Assembly (NCBI GenBank): GCA_021648845.1
Contig: JAKJHY010000017.1
Span: forward strand, 1-64,000
Origin: Mycobacterium sp. MBM
GTDB taxonomy: Bacteria; Actinomycetota; Actinomycetes; Mycobacteriales; Mycobacteriaceae
Reading direction: 5' to 3'
DNA length: 64,000 nucleotides
Shown here: piece by piece, positions 45,183 through 52,697 of the stretch
Layout: every line of letters starts with the position of its first letter
Numbering within the stretch: the first letter of the stretch is position 1
Translations under genes and position numbers: made by a program
Notes under the pieces: generated by a model
Database searches by the model: none
What the model saw: only the letters and a program-made list of their open reading frames with translations
Told to the model about the DNA's origin: nothing

Positions 45183-45935
45183 GTGAACTTGCGCAGAAAT
45201 CTTGGGATCGTGCTCGCCATGGCGGGCGTCGCGACGCTGGCCCTGATGGGCTCAACCGCCACCGGTGTCGCGGCGGTGTCCACCCCGCCGCCGGCGGTAT
45301 CGGTGTCACCGGCGGCCGGTGAGGTGGTCGGGGTGGCCTATCCGGTGACCGTGGCCTTCGCCGATCCGGTCCGCAATCGCGTTCAGGCCGAACGCGGTAT
45401 CACGTTCTCGGCCGACACCGTCCCGGCCGGCACTTTCGACTGGCTGGACGATGCGACGGTGCGCTTCACCCCGTCGGATTTCTGGCCGGCGCATTCGACC
45501 ATCTCGGTGCGGGCGCTCGGTTTCAAGTCGTCGTTCGAGACCGGCGCGCAGGTGGTTGGGGTGGCCGATATCAGCGCCCACACCTTCACGGTGAGCATCG
45601 ACGGTGTGGTCGCCAGGGAAATGCCGGCATCAATGGGCAAATCCGGGTTCGCGACCCCGGTCGGCCGGTTCACCGCACTGGAGAAGCAGAGTGTCGTGGT
45701 GATGGATTCCCGCACCATCGGCATTCCGCTGGAGGATCCCGAGGGCTACAAGCTCACGGTGTACGACGCGGTGCGCGTCACCTGGGGTGGCGTGTACGTC
45801 CACGGCGCACCCTGGTCGGTGGGTTCGCAGGGATATGCGAACGTCAGCCACGGCTGCATCAATCTGAGCCCCGACAATGCCGACTGGTACTACAACAACG
45901 TGCATATCGGTGATCCGATCATCGTGCAGGCCTGA
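45183..45935 (+). CDS. L,D-transpeptidase (LdtMt1-like)
   Basis: 250 residues, the same size as M. tuberculosis LdtMt1 (Rv0116c). A signal peptide at 1-31 is followed by an Ig-like domain (residues ~35-122) and the YkuD catalytic domain. The active site is complete: His208 in YVHGAPWS and His223/Cys225 in VSHGCINLSPDNADWYY. It makes 3-3 cross-links between meso-diaminopimelate residues in peptidoglycan and resists most beta-lactams except carbapenems. GGGGAGG precedes the GTG. A short palindrome (ATGTA-G-TACAT) at about 45136 lies upstream, of unknown meaning. Confidence 0.93.
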   Translation: MNLRRNLGIVLAMAGVATLALMGSTATGVAAVSTPPPAVSVSPAAGEVVGVAYPVTVAFADPVRNRVQAERGITFSADTVPAGTFDWLDDATVRFTPSDFWPAHSTISVRALGFKSSFETGAQVVGVADISAHTFTVSIDGVVAREMPASMGKSGFATPVGRFTALEKQSVVVMDSRTIGIPLEDPEGYKLTVYDAVRVTWGGVYVHGAPWSVGSQGYANVSHGCINLSPDNADWYYNNVHIGDPIIVQA

Positions 45936-45940
45936 GCTTT

Positions 45941-46588
45941 TCAGATGGCGGCATGCAGATTGCGTGCGGTGGGTGAGGTGTCGACGGCCGTCGGATCCGG
46001 GTAGGTGCCCAGCAGTCGATCGGCGGTGCCACTGCTGGTGACGGTGAACCAGTAGTGCTCGTTCTTGAAATGGTGTTGCCGGTGGTTGCGCCAGACCGAC
46101 CGGTAGACAGCGGTTTTCGGGCGGTAATCGGTGTGGATCAGGTAATGGCACCATTCATAACCGAGGCCGAGCAGTGCCAGGAACGCCAGGAACGTCAGAC
46201 CACGGCCAAGGTTGGGGAACGCCAGCAGGGCGATCGCCACGGCCGACGGCAGTACCCACAGCAGCGACTGCCACGGGATGAACACCAGCGCCACGTCGCG
46301 TGGTTCGACGTGGTGAGCCCGATGCTTACGGGAGAGCAGCGGATCGACCGGGCGGCCCACGATCCGCCGCGGCCGCCAGTGCAGGATGAGCACGTGGATC
46401 ACCCATTCGGCGAAAGGGAACACTGCGAGCATCACCAGCGGCACCGCGGCATCGGTCAGCTGCCAGTCAACGGCGGCCAGGCGGGCGGACGCCGCGGCCA
46501 GCAGCGTGGCGCCGAGCATCCACGGCGTCGGGTGGCGTAAGAACTCCAGACCGGCGTCGGCCAGCGTGACACCTCGGCGGGAACTCAT
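45941..46588 (-). CDS. Fatty acid hydroxylase/sterol desaturase-family protein
   Basis: 215 residues with four to five membrane helices and the conserved His boxes of di-iron hydroxylases: EWVIHVLILH, RKHRAHHVEP, EWCHYLIHTDY and NHRQHHFKNEHYWF. The family introduces hydroxyls or double bonds in lipids or carotenoids. It starts at an ATGA overlap with the upstream FadR-type regulator, so the two are one operon and the hydroxylase is probably under its control. Convergent with the Ldt gene, with only 5 bp between stops. Confidence 0.85.
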   Translation of the reverse strand: MSSRRGVTLADAGLEFLRHPTPWMLGATLLAAASARLAAVDWQLTDAAVPLVMLAVFPFAEWVIHVLILHWRPRRIVGRPVDPLLSRKHRAHHVEPRDVALVFIPWQSLLWVLPSAVAIALLAFPNLGRGLTFLAFLALLGLGYEWCHYLIHTDYRPKTAVYRSVWRNHRQHHFKNEHYWFTVTSSGTADRLLGTYPDPTAVDTSPTARNLHAAI

Positions 46589-47307
46589 CGGCGGTCCTCC
46601 AGTTCGGTCAGGGCGCCCAACAGGGCGGTGGTGGCGGGTTCCAGCAAGTCGCGGGCCGCTGCCGTGGCTGCCTCGGAGTCGCCGCGGCGCACGGCCTCGG
46701 CGATTGCCCGGTACGCCTCGGGGCGGCCGACCTCTGCGGCCATCATGGCCGCCAGCGCCGGCAGGGCGGGTTCATAGGTCGCGCGCAGCGTGTTGTACAT
46801 CAGACGAAATGCGATCGATTCGGCGCCGTCGACGAGATGGTCCCAGAAGGTCAGCGCGTGCCGCTGTCGCTCGACGGGGTCGGGATCGTCGCTGAGGGCG
46901 TCGATCGCCGCCCCCAGCAGGTCGGCCAGCTCCGGGCCGCGCCGTGCCGCGGCGAGTTCGGCGACCTTGGGGCCGTTGTGCAGCCGGGTTTCCAGGATGG
47001 AGCGCACGACGGCGATATCGAGCTCACCGGCCTGGAACAGCAGCCGGGGGAGCAGGTCCAGGCCAGCATGCCTGCGGAAGTCACGCACCGTGGTGGTGTC
47101 GCCCTGGCGGATCTCGACCAGCCCCGCGGCGGTGAGTCGTTTGAGTGCCTCGCGAACCGCGGGGCGGGACACCCCCAGCACCTCGGCGAGGCGACGCTCG
47201 CTGGGCAGCGCGTCGCCCGGTTTCATCTCACCGCTGAGCACCTCGGTGACGATCTGGTCGAACACATCCTCGGGGACCGAGCGCCGGTTGACCGGTTGCA
47301 GTGCCAT
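46585..47307 (-). CDS. GntR/FadR-subfamily regulator
   Basis: 240 residues. The winged HTH (residues 10-75: EDVFDQIVTEVLSGEMKPGDALPSERRLAEVLGVSRPAVREALKRLTAAGLVEIRQGDTT) is followed by a helical FCD domain. In the FadR group, acyl-CoA or small organic acids are ligands. A perfect TGGTCAGACCA palindrome lies 37-47 bp upstream of the start, so autoregulation is likely. The downstream partner is a lipid hydroxylase, which supports a lipid-linked effector. Confidence 0.88.
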   Translation of the reverse strand: MALQPVNRRSVPEDVFDQIVTEVLSGEMKPGDALPSERRLAEVLGVSRPAVREALKRLTAAGLVEIRQGDTTTVRDFRRHAGLDLLPRLLFQAGELDIAVVRSILETRLHNGPKVAELAAARRGPELADLLGAAIDALSDDPDPVERQRHALTFWDHLVDGAESIAFRLMYNTLRATYEPALPALAAMMAAEVGRPEAYRAIAEAVRRGDSEAATAAARDLLEPATTALLGALTELEDRR

Positions 47308-47343
47308 GGGAAGACCATCGCATCAACCAGGTAAGAGGTCAAG

Positions 47344-47354
47344 TGGTCAGACCA
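47344..47354 (-). promoter_or_regulatory. FadR-type operator TGGT-CAG-ACCA
   Basis: A perfect palindrome matching TGGTNNNACCA, the FadR half-site arrangement, 37 bp upstream of the regulator gene and between it and the end of the XRE gene. Confidence 0.6.
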
Positions 47355-47371
47355 GTACGCCGGGGCTTGTG

Positions 47372-48184
47372 TCAGCGCAACGCGGCGGCGGTAGCGTCGT
47401 CGGCGGGCAGGAACGCCTCGATGCTGAGTTCGGCGGCGGTCAGGTCGAGGGCGGTGCCGAAGGTCGTCACGGTGGAGATGAAGGTGAGCGGCTGGCCGTC
47501 CGGGCCGATCAGCTCGAGCGGGACCGCGACGCCGCCGAGATCGGTGCCCGCATCCAGACCGCCCGGATAGGACTCGATCTCGGCGAGCAGATCGGCCGAC
47601 TGCACCGACCCACTCGCGGCCGCCTCCCGTCGCAGGCGCCCGATGACGTGGTGGCGCCACTGCGCCAGGTTGCGGATCCGGGGGGCCAAACCGTCGGGGT
47701 GCAGGGCAATTCGCAGCGCGTTGGGCTGTGCCAGCAGGTGCGCCGCCACCCCGTCGAGCATGATCGCCGCTCCGGCGTTGACCTGCACCACATTCCAGCC
47801 GCGGTCGACGGCCAGACATGGACAGGGGTTGTACGCGTGGAGAACTCGCTCGAGGCCGGCCCGCACCGCCGACATCCCGGGATCGGCCAAGGTCCGTTCG
47901 GAGTATGCGGGTGCCAGCCCCGCGGCGAGCAGCAGTTGGTTTTGTTCGCGGGCCGGCACGCCGAGGGCTTCGGCGAGCCGCAGCACCATGGTCCGGCTGG
48001 GTGATGAGCGGCCGGTCTCGATGAAGCTGAGATGCCGGGCCGACACCTCGGCCGCCAGCGCGAGGTCGAGCTGACTCAGCCGTCGGCGTTGCCGCCACGC
48101 GCGCAGCACCGCACCGAACGGGGGACCCTGCAGCTGAGTGTCGGCCACCGGGTCAGTGTCGACCACAACCGGCCGCGGCACCAT
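47372..48184 (-). CDS. XRE-family regulator with MmyB-like ligand domain
   Basis: 270 residues. An N-terminal HTH (LRAWRQRRRLSQLDLALAAEVSARHLSFIETGRSSPSRTMVLRLAEALGV, residues ~18-68) is followed by the MmyB-type PAS-like domain (ALAPAYSERTLADPGMSAVRAGLERVL and CLAVDRGWNVVQVNAGA). Members in actinobacteria control fatty-acid or antibiotic genes and may bind fatty acids. The start codon lies within a palindrome ATTACC-N5-GGTAAT, which is probably its own operator and also lies before the divergent membrane protein gene. Confidence 0.85.
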   Translation of the reverse strand: MVPRPVVVDTDPVADTQLQGPPFGAVLRAWRQRRRLSQLDLALAAEVSARHLSFIETGRSSPSRTMVLRLAEALGVPAREQNQLLLAAGLAPAYSERTLADPGMSAVRAGLERVLHAYNPCPCLAVDRGWNVVQVNAGAAIMLDGVAAHLLAQPNALRIALHPDGLAPRIRNLAQWRHHVIGRLRREAAASGSVQSADLLAEIESYPGGLDAGTDLGGVAVPLELIGPDGQPLTFISTVTTFGTALDLTAAELSIEAFLPADDATAAALR

Positions 48185-48199
48185 TACCTCTGCGGTAAT
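48183..48199. promoter_or_regulatory. Palindrome ATTACC-TCTGC-GGTAAT
   Basis: A perfect 6+5+6 inverted repeat between the divergent XRE and membrane-protein genes, overlapping the XRE start codon. Likely site for the XRE regulator. Confidence 0.5.
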
Positions 48200-48234
48200 T
48201 GCGACGACGACCTGTGCGGACGAGCGTGACGGGT

Positions 48235-48588
48235 ATGGACGAGAGCCGGCGATCGACTGTTCCGCGGTGGTTGCGCGCGGTAATGCGGTGCGACCGAGCC
48301 GGATCCTCCTGGTTTGTCGGCACGGGCTTCTTCTTCGCACCGGCACTCGCCGTGCTGTCACCGTGGCCGGCCCTGACCACCGTGCTGTGGACCGCCATCG
48401 CCCTGGCCGGGCTGTGGCTGGGGCTGCTCGGCATCGCCATGGCCACCGGCCTGGCCATCGTGTTGCGGCGCGACGGCGAGATCGACGACGACTACTGGCG
48501 CTCGATCCTCGACTACCCGGCGGCACCCGGTGTCAGTGCGCGACAGGCTGCTTCGCCGCACCGGCGTAGTCGACCTGCCAGTGCTTGA
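48235..48588 (+). CDS. Small two-helix membrane protein
   Basis: 117 residues with two membrane segments (about 32-48 and 55-78) and a basic N-terminus and C-terminus. It starts MDESRRSTVPRWLRAVMRCD. No family is recognised. It is divergent from the XRE regulator with a 50-bp gap containing a palindrome, so it may be the regulator's target. Its last 56 bp overlap the 3' end of the CYP125 gene antisense. Confidence 0.6.
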   Translation: MDESRRSTVPRWLRAVMRCDRAGSSWFVGTGFFFAPALAVLSPWPALTTVLWTAIALAGLWLGLLGIAMATGLAIVLRRDGEIDDDYWRSILDYPAAPGVSARQAASPHRRSRPASA

Positions 48589-49789
48589 TGCCGTTGAGCC
48601 AGCCCGAGCGCAACCGCTGCGGTTTCTCCAGCGGGGTGAGATCGGGCATCGCGTCGGCAATCGCGTTGAACATCAGGTCGATGGTCATCCGAGCCAGGTT
48701 CGCGCCGATGCAATAGTGCGCGCCGGTGCCGCCGAATCCGACGTGCGGGTTCGGATCGCGAAGGATGTCGAAGGTGAACGGATCCTCGAAGACATCCTCG
48801 TCGAAGTTCGCCGAGCGGTAGAACATGACCACTCGCTGGCCCTTCCTGATTGTCACGCCGCCCAGTTCGGTGTCCTGTAACGCCGTGCGCTGGAAGGACG
48901 TGACCGGGGTGGCCCACCGCACGATCTCGTCGGCGGTGGTGGCGGGGCGGTCCCGCTTGAACAGCTCCCACTGGTCGGGAAAGTCGGTGAACGCCATCAT
49001 GCCCTGGGTGATCGAATTGCGGGTCGTCTCGTTGCCCGCGACGGCCAGCAGGATCACGAAGAAGCCGAACTCGTCGTCGGAGAGCTTGTGTCCCTCCACA
49101 TCGGCCTGCACCAGCTTCGTCACCAGGTCATCGCCCGGATGGGCCGACCTTTCGGCCGCCATCTGCATGCCGTAGGTGATCAGTTCCACCGATGCGCTGA
49201 TCGCGTCGTTGTTCGCGAACTCCGGATCCTGGTCGCCCACCATCTGATTGGACCAGTGAAACAGCTTCATCCGGTCTTCCTGCGGTACCCCCATCAACCC
49301 CGCGATCGCCTGCAGGGGCAACTCACAGGACACCTGTTCGACGAAATCTCCTCGTCCCTCGGCCAGGGCGGCCTCGGCGATCTGGCGGGCCCGCTCGGCC
49401 AGATCTGCCCGCAGCTGCTCGACCGCCCGCGGCGTGAACGCCCGCGAGACGATCTTGCGCAGATGAGTGTGGTGCGGGGCGTCCATGTTCAGCAGCACGA
49501 ACTTGCCGGAGTCGATCTGCTCGCGCACCGTGCCGTCCTTGTAGCGGGGCAGTGCGGTCTTCTCCAGACTGGAGAAGACATCGCTGCGCCGCGACACCTC
49601 CTTGACGTCCTTGTGCTTGGTGACCACCCAGAAGCCACCGTCGTTGAATCCGCCCGCGCCGTGCGGTTGTTCGTTCCACCAGATCGGGGCCACCTTGCGC
49701 ATCTGGGCCAGTTCGTCGACCGGCAGTCGCTCGGCGTAGATGTCGGGATCGGTGAAGTCGAATCCGGCAGGAAGGTCGGGTGTCGGCAT
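48533..49789 (-). CDS. Cytochrome P450 of the CYP125 family (steroid C26-monooxygenase)
   Basis: 418 residues. The sequence follows CYP125A1 closely: LPAGFDFTDPDIYAERLPVDELAQ at the N-terminus, VLLNMDAPHHTHLRKIVSRAFTPRAV, AVAGNETTRNSITQGMMAF for the I-helix, DEIVRWATPV for ExxR, and HVGFGGTGAHYCIGANLARM for the haem. CYP125 oxidises the terminal methyl of the cholesterol side chain. No TNNAACNNGTTNNA site is visible at its promoter, unlike the main CYP125 gene of the kstR regulon, so this could be a paralogue under other control; two dyads at 49813-49884 are candidate operators. GGAGG precedes the ATG. Confidence 0.9.
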   Translation of the reverse strand: MPTPDLPAGFDFTDPDIYAERLPVDELAQMRKVAPIWWNEQPHGAGGFNDGGFWVVTKHKDVKEVSRRSDVFSSLEKTALPRYKDGTVREQIDSGKFVLLNMDAPHHTHLRKIVSRAFTPRAVEQLRADLAERARQIAEAALAEGRGDFVEQVSCELPLQAIAGLMGVPQEDRMKLFHWSNQMVGDQDPEFANNDAISASVELITYGMQMAAERSAHPGDDLVTKLVQADVEGHKLSDDEFGFFVILLAVAGNETTRNSITQGMMAFTDFPDQWELFKRDRPATTADEIVRWATPVTSFQRTALQDTELGGVTIRKGQRVVMFYRSANFDEDVFEDPFTFDILRDPNPHVGFGGTGAHYCIGANLARMTIDLMFNAIADAMPDLTPLEKPQRLRSGWLNGIKHWQVDYAGAAKQPVAH

Positions 49790-49812
49790 CGCGCAAACCT
49801 CCGCGGTAGTCA

Positions 49813-49884
49813 CTGGTGTCGCTATCGCATTGCTACACCAGAGGGGCACCCCGCGTCCTCAAGTCCGACATCCTTGAGTCGGAC
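49813..49884 (-). promoter_or_regulatory. Two dyads upstream of the CYP125-family gene
   Basis: Dyad 1: CTGGTGT-N15-ACACCAG (49813-49841). Dyad 2: GTCCGAC-N8-GTCGGAC (49863-49884), overlapped by CTCAAG-N9-CTTGAG (49858-49878). They lie 24-95 bp upstream of the start and suggest a non-KstR regulator. Confidence 0.45.
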
Positions 49885-49920
49885 ACGTGACCGAGGTCGG
49901 TGAGAAAAACCCACACCAAA

Positions 49921-49944
49921 GTCACAGCAGCCGCATCTGTAACG
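49921..49944 (+). promoter_or_regulatory. Possible MtrA-type direct repeats
   Basis: GTCACA at 49921 and GTAACG at 49939 are spaced 18 bp (two 9-bp units), 60-83 bp before a secreted-protein gene at 50004. The first repeat, GTCACAGCA, is close to GTCACAgcg. Weak. Confidence 0.3.
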
Positions 49945-50003
49945 AATCGGGGGCCAGGACGGAACATCTAGAGAGCACAGTTCGTCAGAAGGGAGCGTCG
50001 GCA

Positions 50004-50453
50004 ATGAGCGATATCGCAGCCAGACTGCTGGGCCTGGCCGTGGGCGGTGGGTTCGCCGCACTGGTGTTCGCATCTCCGGCCGCCGCCGAACCCGCGCCGC
50101 CGCCTCCTCCCGCGCCGGCCCCGGTGGTGGACGGCACCGTGGTGCAGGCCGCTCCGGAGGGGGTGCCGCATCTACCGAGCCCGGACGCCCTACCCCCGGG
50201 GTCGACGATGGATCCCACCGTGATGGCGGGCGCGGAGTCACCGAACGTGAGCTACCTGCGGGATCTTTGGCACGCCGTGCAGAACCGGGAGCTCAGCGGC
50301 AGGGAAGCCCTGTTGCTCGGTATCTCGCAGCGCAATCTGAACACCCCGATCCCGGCGCAGGCCCCGGGACCCAATGTGCCGATCACCCCCGCCGATCCCG
50401 CCGTGGCGCCGCCCGTGGCGCCGGCCGCGCCGCCCGCTGCAGTCGTCCCCTAG
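50004..50453 (+). CDS. Secreted Pro/Ala-rich protein
   Basis: 149 residues. A signal peptide (ARLLGLAVGGGFAALVFASPAAAEP) precedes a low-complexity mature chain: a Pro/Ala run, a conserved-looking segment VSYLRDLWHAVQNRELSGREALLLGISQRNLNTP, and a Pro/Ala tail. AGGGAG lies 10 nt before the ATG. No enzymatic motif. It ends before a strong hairpin shared with the nitronate monooxygenase gene. Probably an envelope-associated protein. Confidence 0.7.
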   Translation: MSDIAARLLGLAVGGGFAALVFASPAAAEPAPPPPPAPAPVVDGTVVQAAPEGVPHLPSPDALPPGSTMDPTVMAGAESPNVSYLRDLWHAVQNRELSGREALLLGISQRNLNTPIPAQAPGPNVPITPADPAVAPPVAPAAPPAAVVP

Positions 50454-50480
50454 GAGCCTCGGCCGACAACGCCGGATACG

Positions 50481-50520
50481 CGATATGGCCGTCCCCGACG
50501 TATCGGGAACGGCCATATCG
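50481..50520. terminator. 12-bp perfect hairpin between convergent genes
   Basis: CGATATGGCCGT (50481-50492) pairs with 50509-50520; the loop is 16 nt. It lies 27 bp after the secreted-protein stop and 22 bp before the nitronate monooxygenase stop. Confidence 0.65.
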
Positions 50521-50541
50521 TGAGTCATTGCTGCGAGTGGT

Positions 50542-51672
50542 CTACACCGAAGCCGCCTCGTTGAGCTCGTTGAGGGTGTTGGTCGACTCCAGGTACTCCT
50601 GCACCCAACGCTCGATCACCGCGGCGGTCTTCTCCACCTTGGTGAACTGACCGACGACCTGACCGATGGGGTTGAACGCCACGTCGATGGTCTGGTCGGG
50701 GAACTTGTGCGTGGCGGCCACGGCCATACCGGAGACCATGTACTGCAGCGGCATGCCGAGGGGCTCGGGATTGCCCGGGGTCTGCCAGGCGTCGGTCCAG
50801 TCGTTGCGCAGCATGCGGCACGGCTTGCCGGTGAAGGAGCGGCTGCGCACGGTATCGCGGCTGGAGGCCTTGGCGTAGGTGGCCTGCTGAACGGGGGTGT
50901 TCTCGGCCTCCTCGACCATCAGCCACTGTGACCCGGTCCAGGCGCCCTGGGCCCCCATGGCCAGCGCGGCCGCGATCTGGTGTCCGCTGCCGATACCGCC
51001 GGCGGCCAGCACCGGCCGCGGGGCGACCTCCTTGACCACCTGCGGCCACAGCACGATCGAGCCGACCTCACCGCAGTGCCCGCCACCCTCGCCGCCCTGG
51101 GCGATGATGATGTCGACATCGGCCTCGGCATGCTTGCGCGCCTGGGCGGGCGAGCCGCACAGCGCGGCGACCTTGCGGCCGCTGTCGTGAATATGCTTGA
51201 TCATGTCCGCAGGCGGGGTGCCCAGCGCGTTGGCGATGAGCGTGACCTTCGGGTGCTGTAGCGCGATCTCGACCTGCGGCGTCGCGGTGGCCTCGGTCCA
51301 GCCCAGCAGTTGCAGCGCGTTGTCGTCGAGGTCACCGGTGGGCACACCGTGGTCGGCCAGCAACTTCTTGGCGAACTCCAGATGTTCCTCGGGTACCAGC
51401 GCGTTCAGGGTCGATTTCAGCTCATCGGCCGACATGTCGGCATCCATGCCCTCGTACTTGTTCGGGATGACGATATCGACGCCGTACGGGTGGTCGCCGA
51501 TGTGCTCGTCGATCCAGTTCAGTTCGACCTCGAGCTGCTCGGGGGTGAAGCCGACCGCCCCGAGCACGCCGAACCCGCCGGCCTTGCTGACCGCGACCAC
51601 GACATCGCGGCAGTGGGTGAAGGCGAAGATCGGGAATTCGATACCCAATTGGTCGCAGAGGGGAGTGTGCAC
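50542..51672 (-). CDS. Nitronate monooxygenase / FMN-dependent 2-nitropropane dioxygenase-like
   Basis: 376 residues, the same length as M. tuberculosis Rv1894c, which I recall as a KstR-regulon member. TIM-barrel FMN motifs are PIFAFTHCRDVVVAVSKAGGFGVLGAV at the N-terminus, VDIIIAQGGEGGGHCGEVG and PRPVLAAGGIGSGHQIAAALAMGAQGAWTG. It oxidises alkyl nitronates or acts as an enoyl reductase-like enzyme; the sterol role is not defined. The GTG at 51672 follows AGGAG at 5 nt. A KstR box lies at 51709-51722. Confidence 0.9.
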   Translation of the reverse strand: MHTPLCDQLGIEFPIFAFTHCRDVVVAVSKAGGFGVLGAVGFTPEQLEVELNWIDEHIGDHPYGVDIVIPNKYEGMDADMSADELKSTLNALVPEEHLEFAKKLLADHGVPTGDLDDNALQLLGWTEATATPQVEIALQHPKVTLIANALGTPPADMIKHIHDSGRKVAALCGSPAQARKHAEADVDIIIAQGGEGGGHCGEVGSIVLWPQVVKEVAPRPVLAAGGIGSGHQIAAALAMGAQGAWTGSQWLMVEEAENTPVQQATYAKASSRDTVRSRSFTGKPCRMLRNDWTDAWQTPGNPEPLGMPLQYMVSGMAVAATHKFPDQTIDVAFNPIGQVVGQFTKVEKTAAVIERWVQEYLESTNTLNELNEAASV

Positions 51673-51708
51673 GCAGGCTCCTAGGTTGGGCGATCGCAAA
51701 TCGCAGAC

Positions 51709-51722
51709 TGAAACGTGTTCTA
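51709..51722 (-). promoter_or_regulatory. KstR box upstream of the nitronate monooxygenase gene
   Basis: TGAAACGTGTTCTA fits TNNAACNNGTTNNA. It lies 37-50 bp upstream of the GTG at 51672. Confidence 0.72.
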
Positions 51723-51867
51723 GTTTAGTATCCCGACCCGGGATTTCTGCAATGCCCGCCAGGGCATTCGTCGGTATTGCGGCAAATGGCGTGCGAGAAT
51801 GTCATTACCGATTTTCGGAAATTCGATTAACAGCGGCCGTATTCGCGATCCTGGGGAGTGCCACGAT

Positions 51868-52503
51868 ATGAAGGATTGGCTGGCCAACTCGTTGGTGTTG
51901 GTGTCGGACTACCGGGTGCCCGATCCGAGTGCGGTCTGGCCACTGCTGCAGCGCCGCACCGATGTCCTGGCCGAGATGGGTGTGCACCACGTACTGGTGT
52001 ACACCTCGACAACGGATCCCGAGCGTGTTCTGGTGATTCTCGGGATTCATGCCCACGAACCGGTGCTGGAGCTGCTGCGCTCCCGGGTGTTCTTCGAATG
52101 GTTCGACGCGGTGGGCGTCCAGGATCTACCCGCGGTCTTCGCCGGTGAACTGTTCGAGCGGATCGATTTCGACAGTCCCGGTTCGGCGGCCGATGACCAC
52201 CCGGCCCCGCCGGTAATGGTGTCCATGATCACCTCGGTCGCCGATATCGCGGCGCTCAACAACCGGGTGCGGGGGGCGGCGCAGGCATTCCACGCCTCGG
52301 GCGTCCAACGCTTCTGGAGCTTTCGCGCGCTCGACGATCCGCACGAGGTGTTGATCCTGCAGCAGATCCATGACGAACTCAGTGCCCGGCGCTGGTTGCA
52401 CGATTCCGACGACGCGGCCGCCTGGCTCGCCGAGGCCGGGGTGGGCGCCTATCCGCCGGTGTTCATCGGCCAGTTCCAGCAGATGATGCGCATCGAGGGC
52501 TGA
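51868..52503 (+). CDS. Unknown protein coupled to a Bfd-like ferredoxin
   Basis: 211 residues. Two related halves, each an alpha/beta unit: YRVPDPSAVWPLLQRRTDVLAEMGVHHVLVYTSTTDPERVLVILGIH and VADIAALNNRVRGAAQAFHASGVQRFWSFRALDDPHEVLILQQI. This recalls dimeric ferredoxin-like (ABM/EthD) proteins but no family is certain. GGGGAG lies 10 nt before the ATG. Its stop overlaps the ATG of the second bfd gene (TGATG). Confidence 0.65.
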   Translation: MKDWLANSLVLVSDYRVPDPSAVWPLLQRRTDVLAEMGVHHVLVYTSTTDPERVLVILGIHAHEPVLELLRSRVFFEWFDAVGVQDLPAVFAGELFERIDFDSPGSAADDHPAPPVMVSMITSVADIAALNNRVRGAAQAFHASGVQRFWSFRALDDPHEVLILQQIHDELSARRWLHDSDDAAAWLAEAGVGAYPPVFIGQFQQMMRIEG

Positions 52504-52697
52504 TGTTCGTCTGCCTGTGCAATGGCGTCACCAGTCACGAGGTGGTCGAGGCCGTGGACCGCGGTGCCGCCACCACCAAGCAGGTGGCTGCGGCCTGCGG
52601 GGCCGGCGCCGACTGTGGGCGATGCCGACGCACGGTGCGCGCGATCATCGAATCCCGGGGGCGCGGGACCACCACCGCCGATCCTCATCGGAACTGA
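52503..52697 (+). CDS. Second Bfd-like [2Fe-2S] ferredoxin
   Basis: 64 residues, close to the Bfd at 23063-23263: MFVCLCNGVTSHEVVEAVDRG and ACGAGADCGRCRRTVRAII, with the same four Cys ligands. It is far from bacterioferritin, has no iron box nearby, and is coupled to an unknown protein, so it may reduce another partner. It overlaps the 3' end of the HAD phosphatase gene by 53 bp on the other strand. Confidence 0.82.
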   Translation: MFVCLCNGVTSHEVVEAVDRGAATTKQVAAACGAGADCGRCRRTVRAIIESRGRGTTTADPHRN

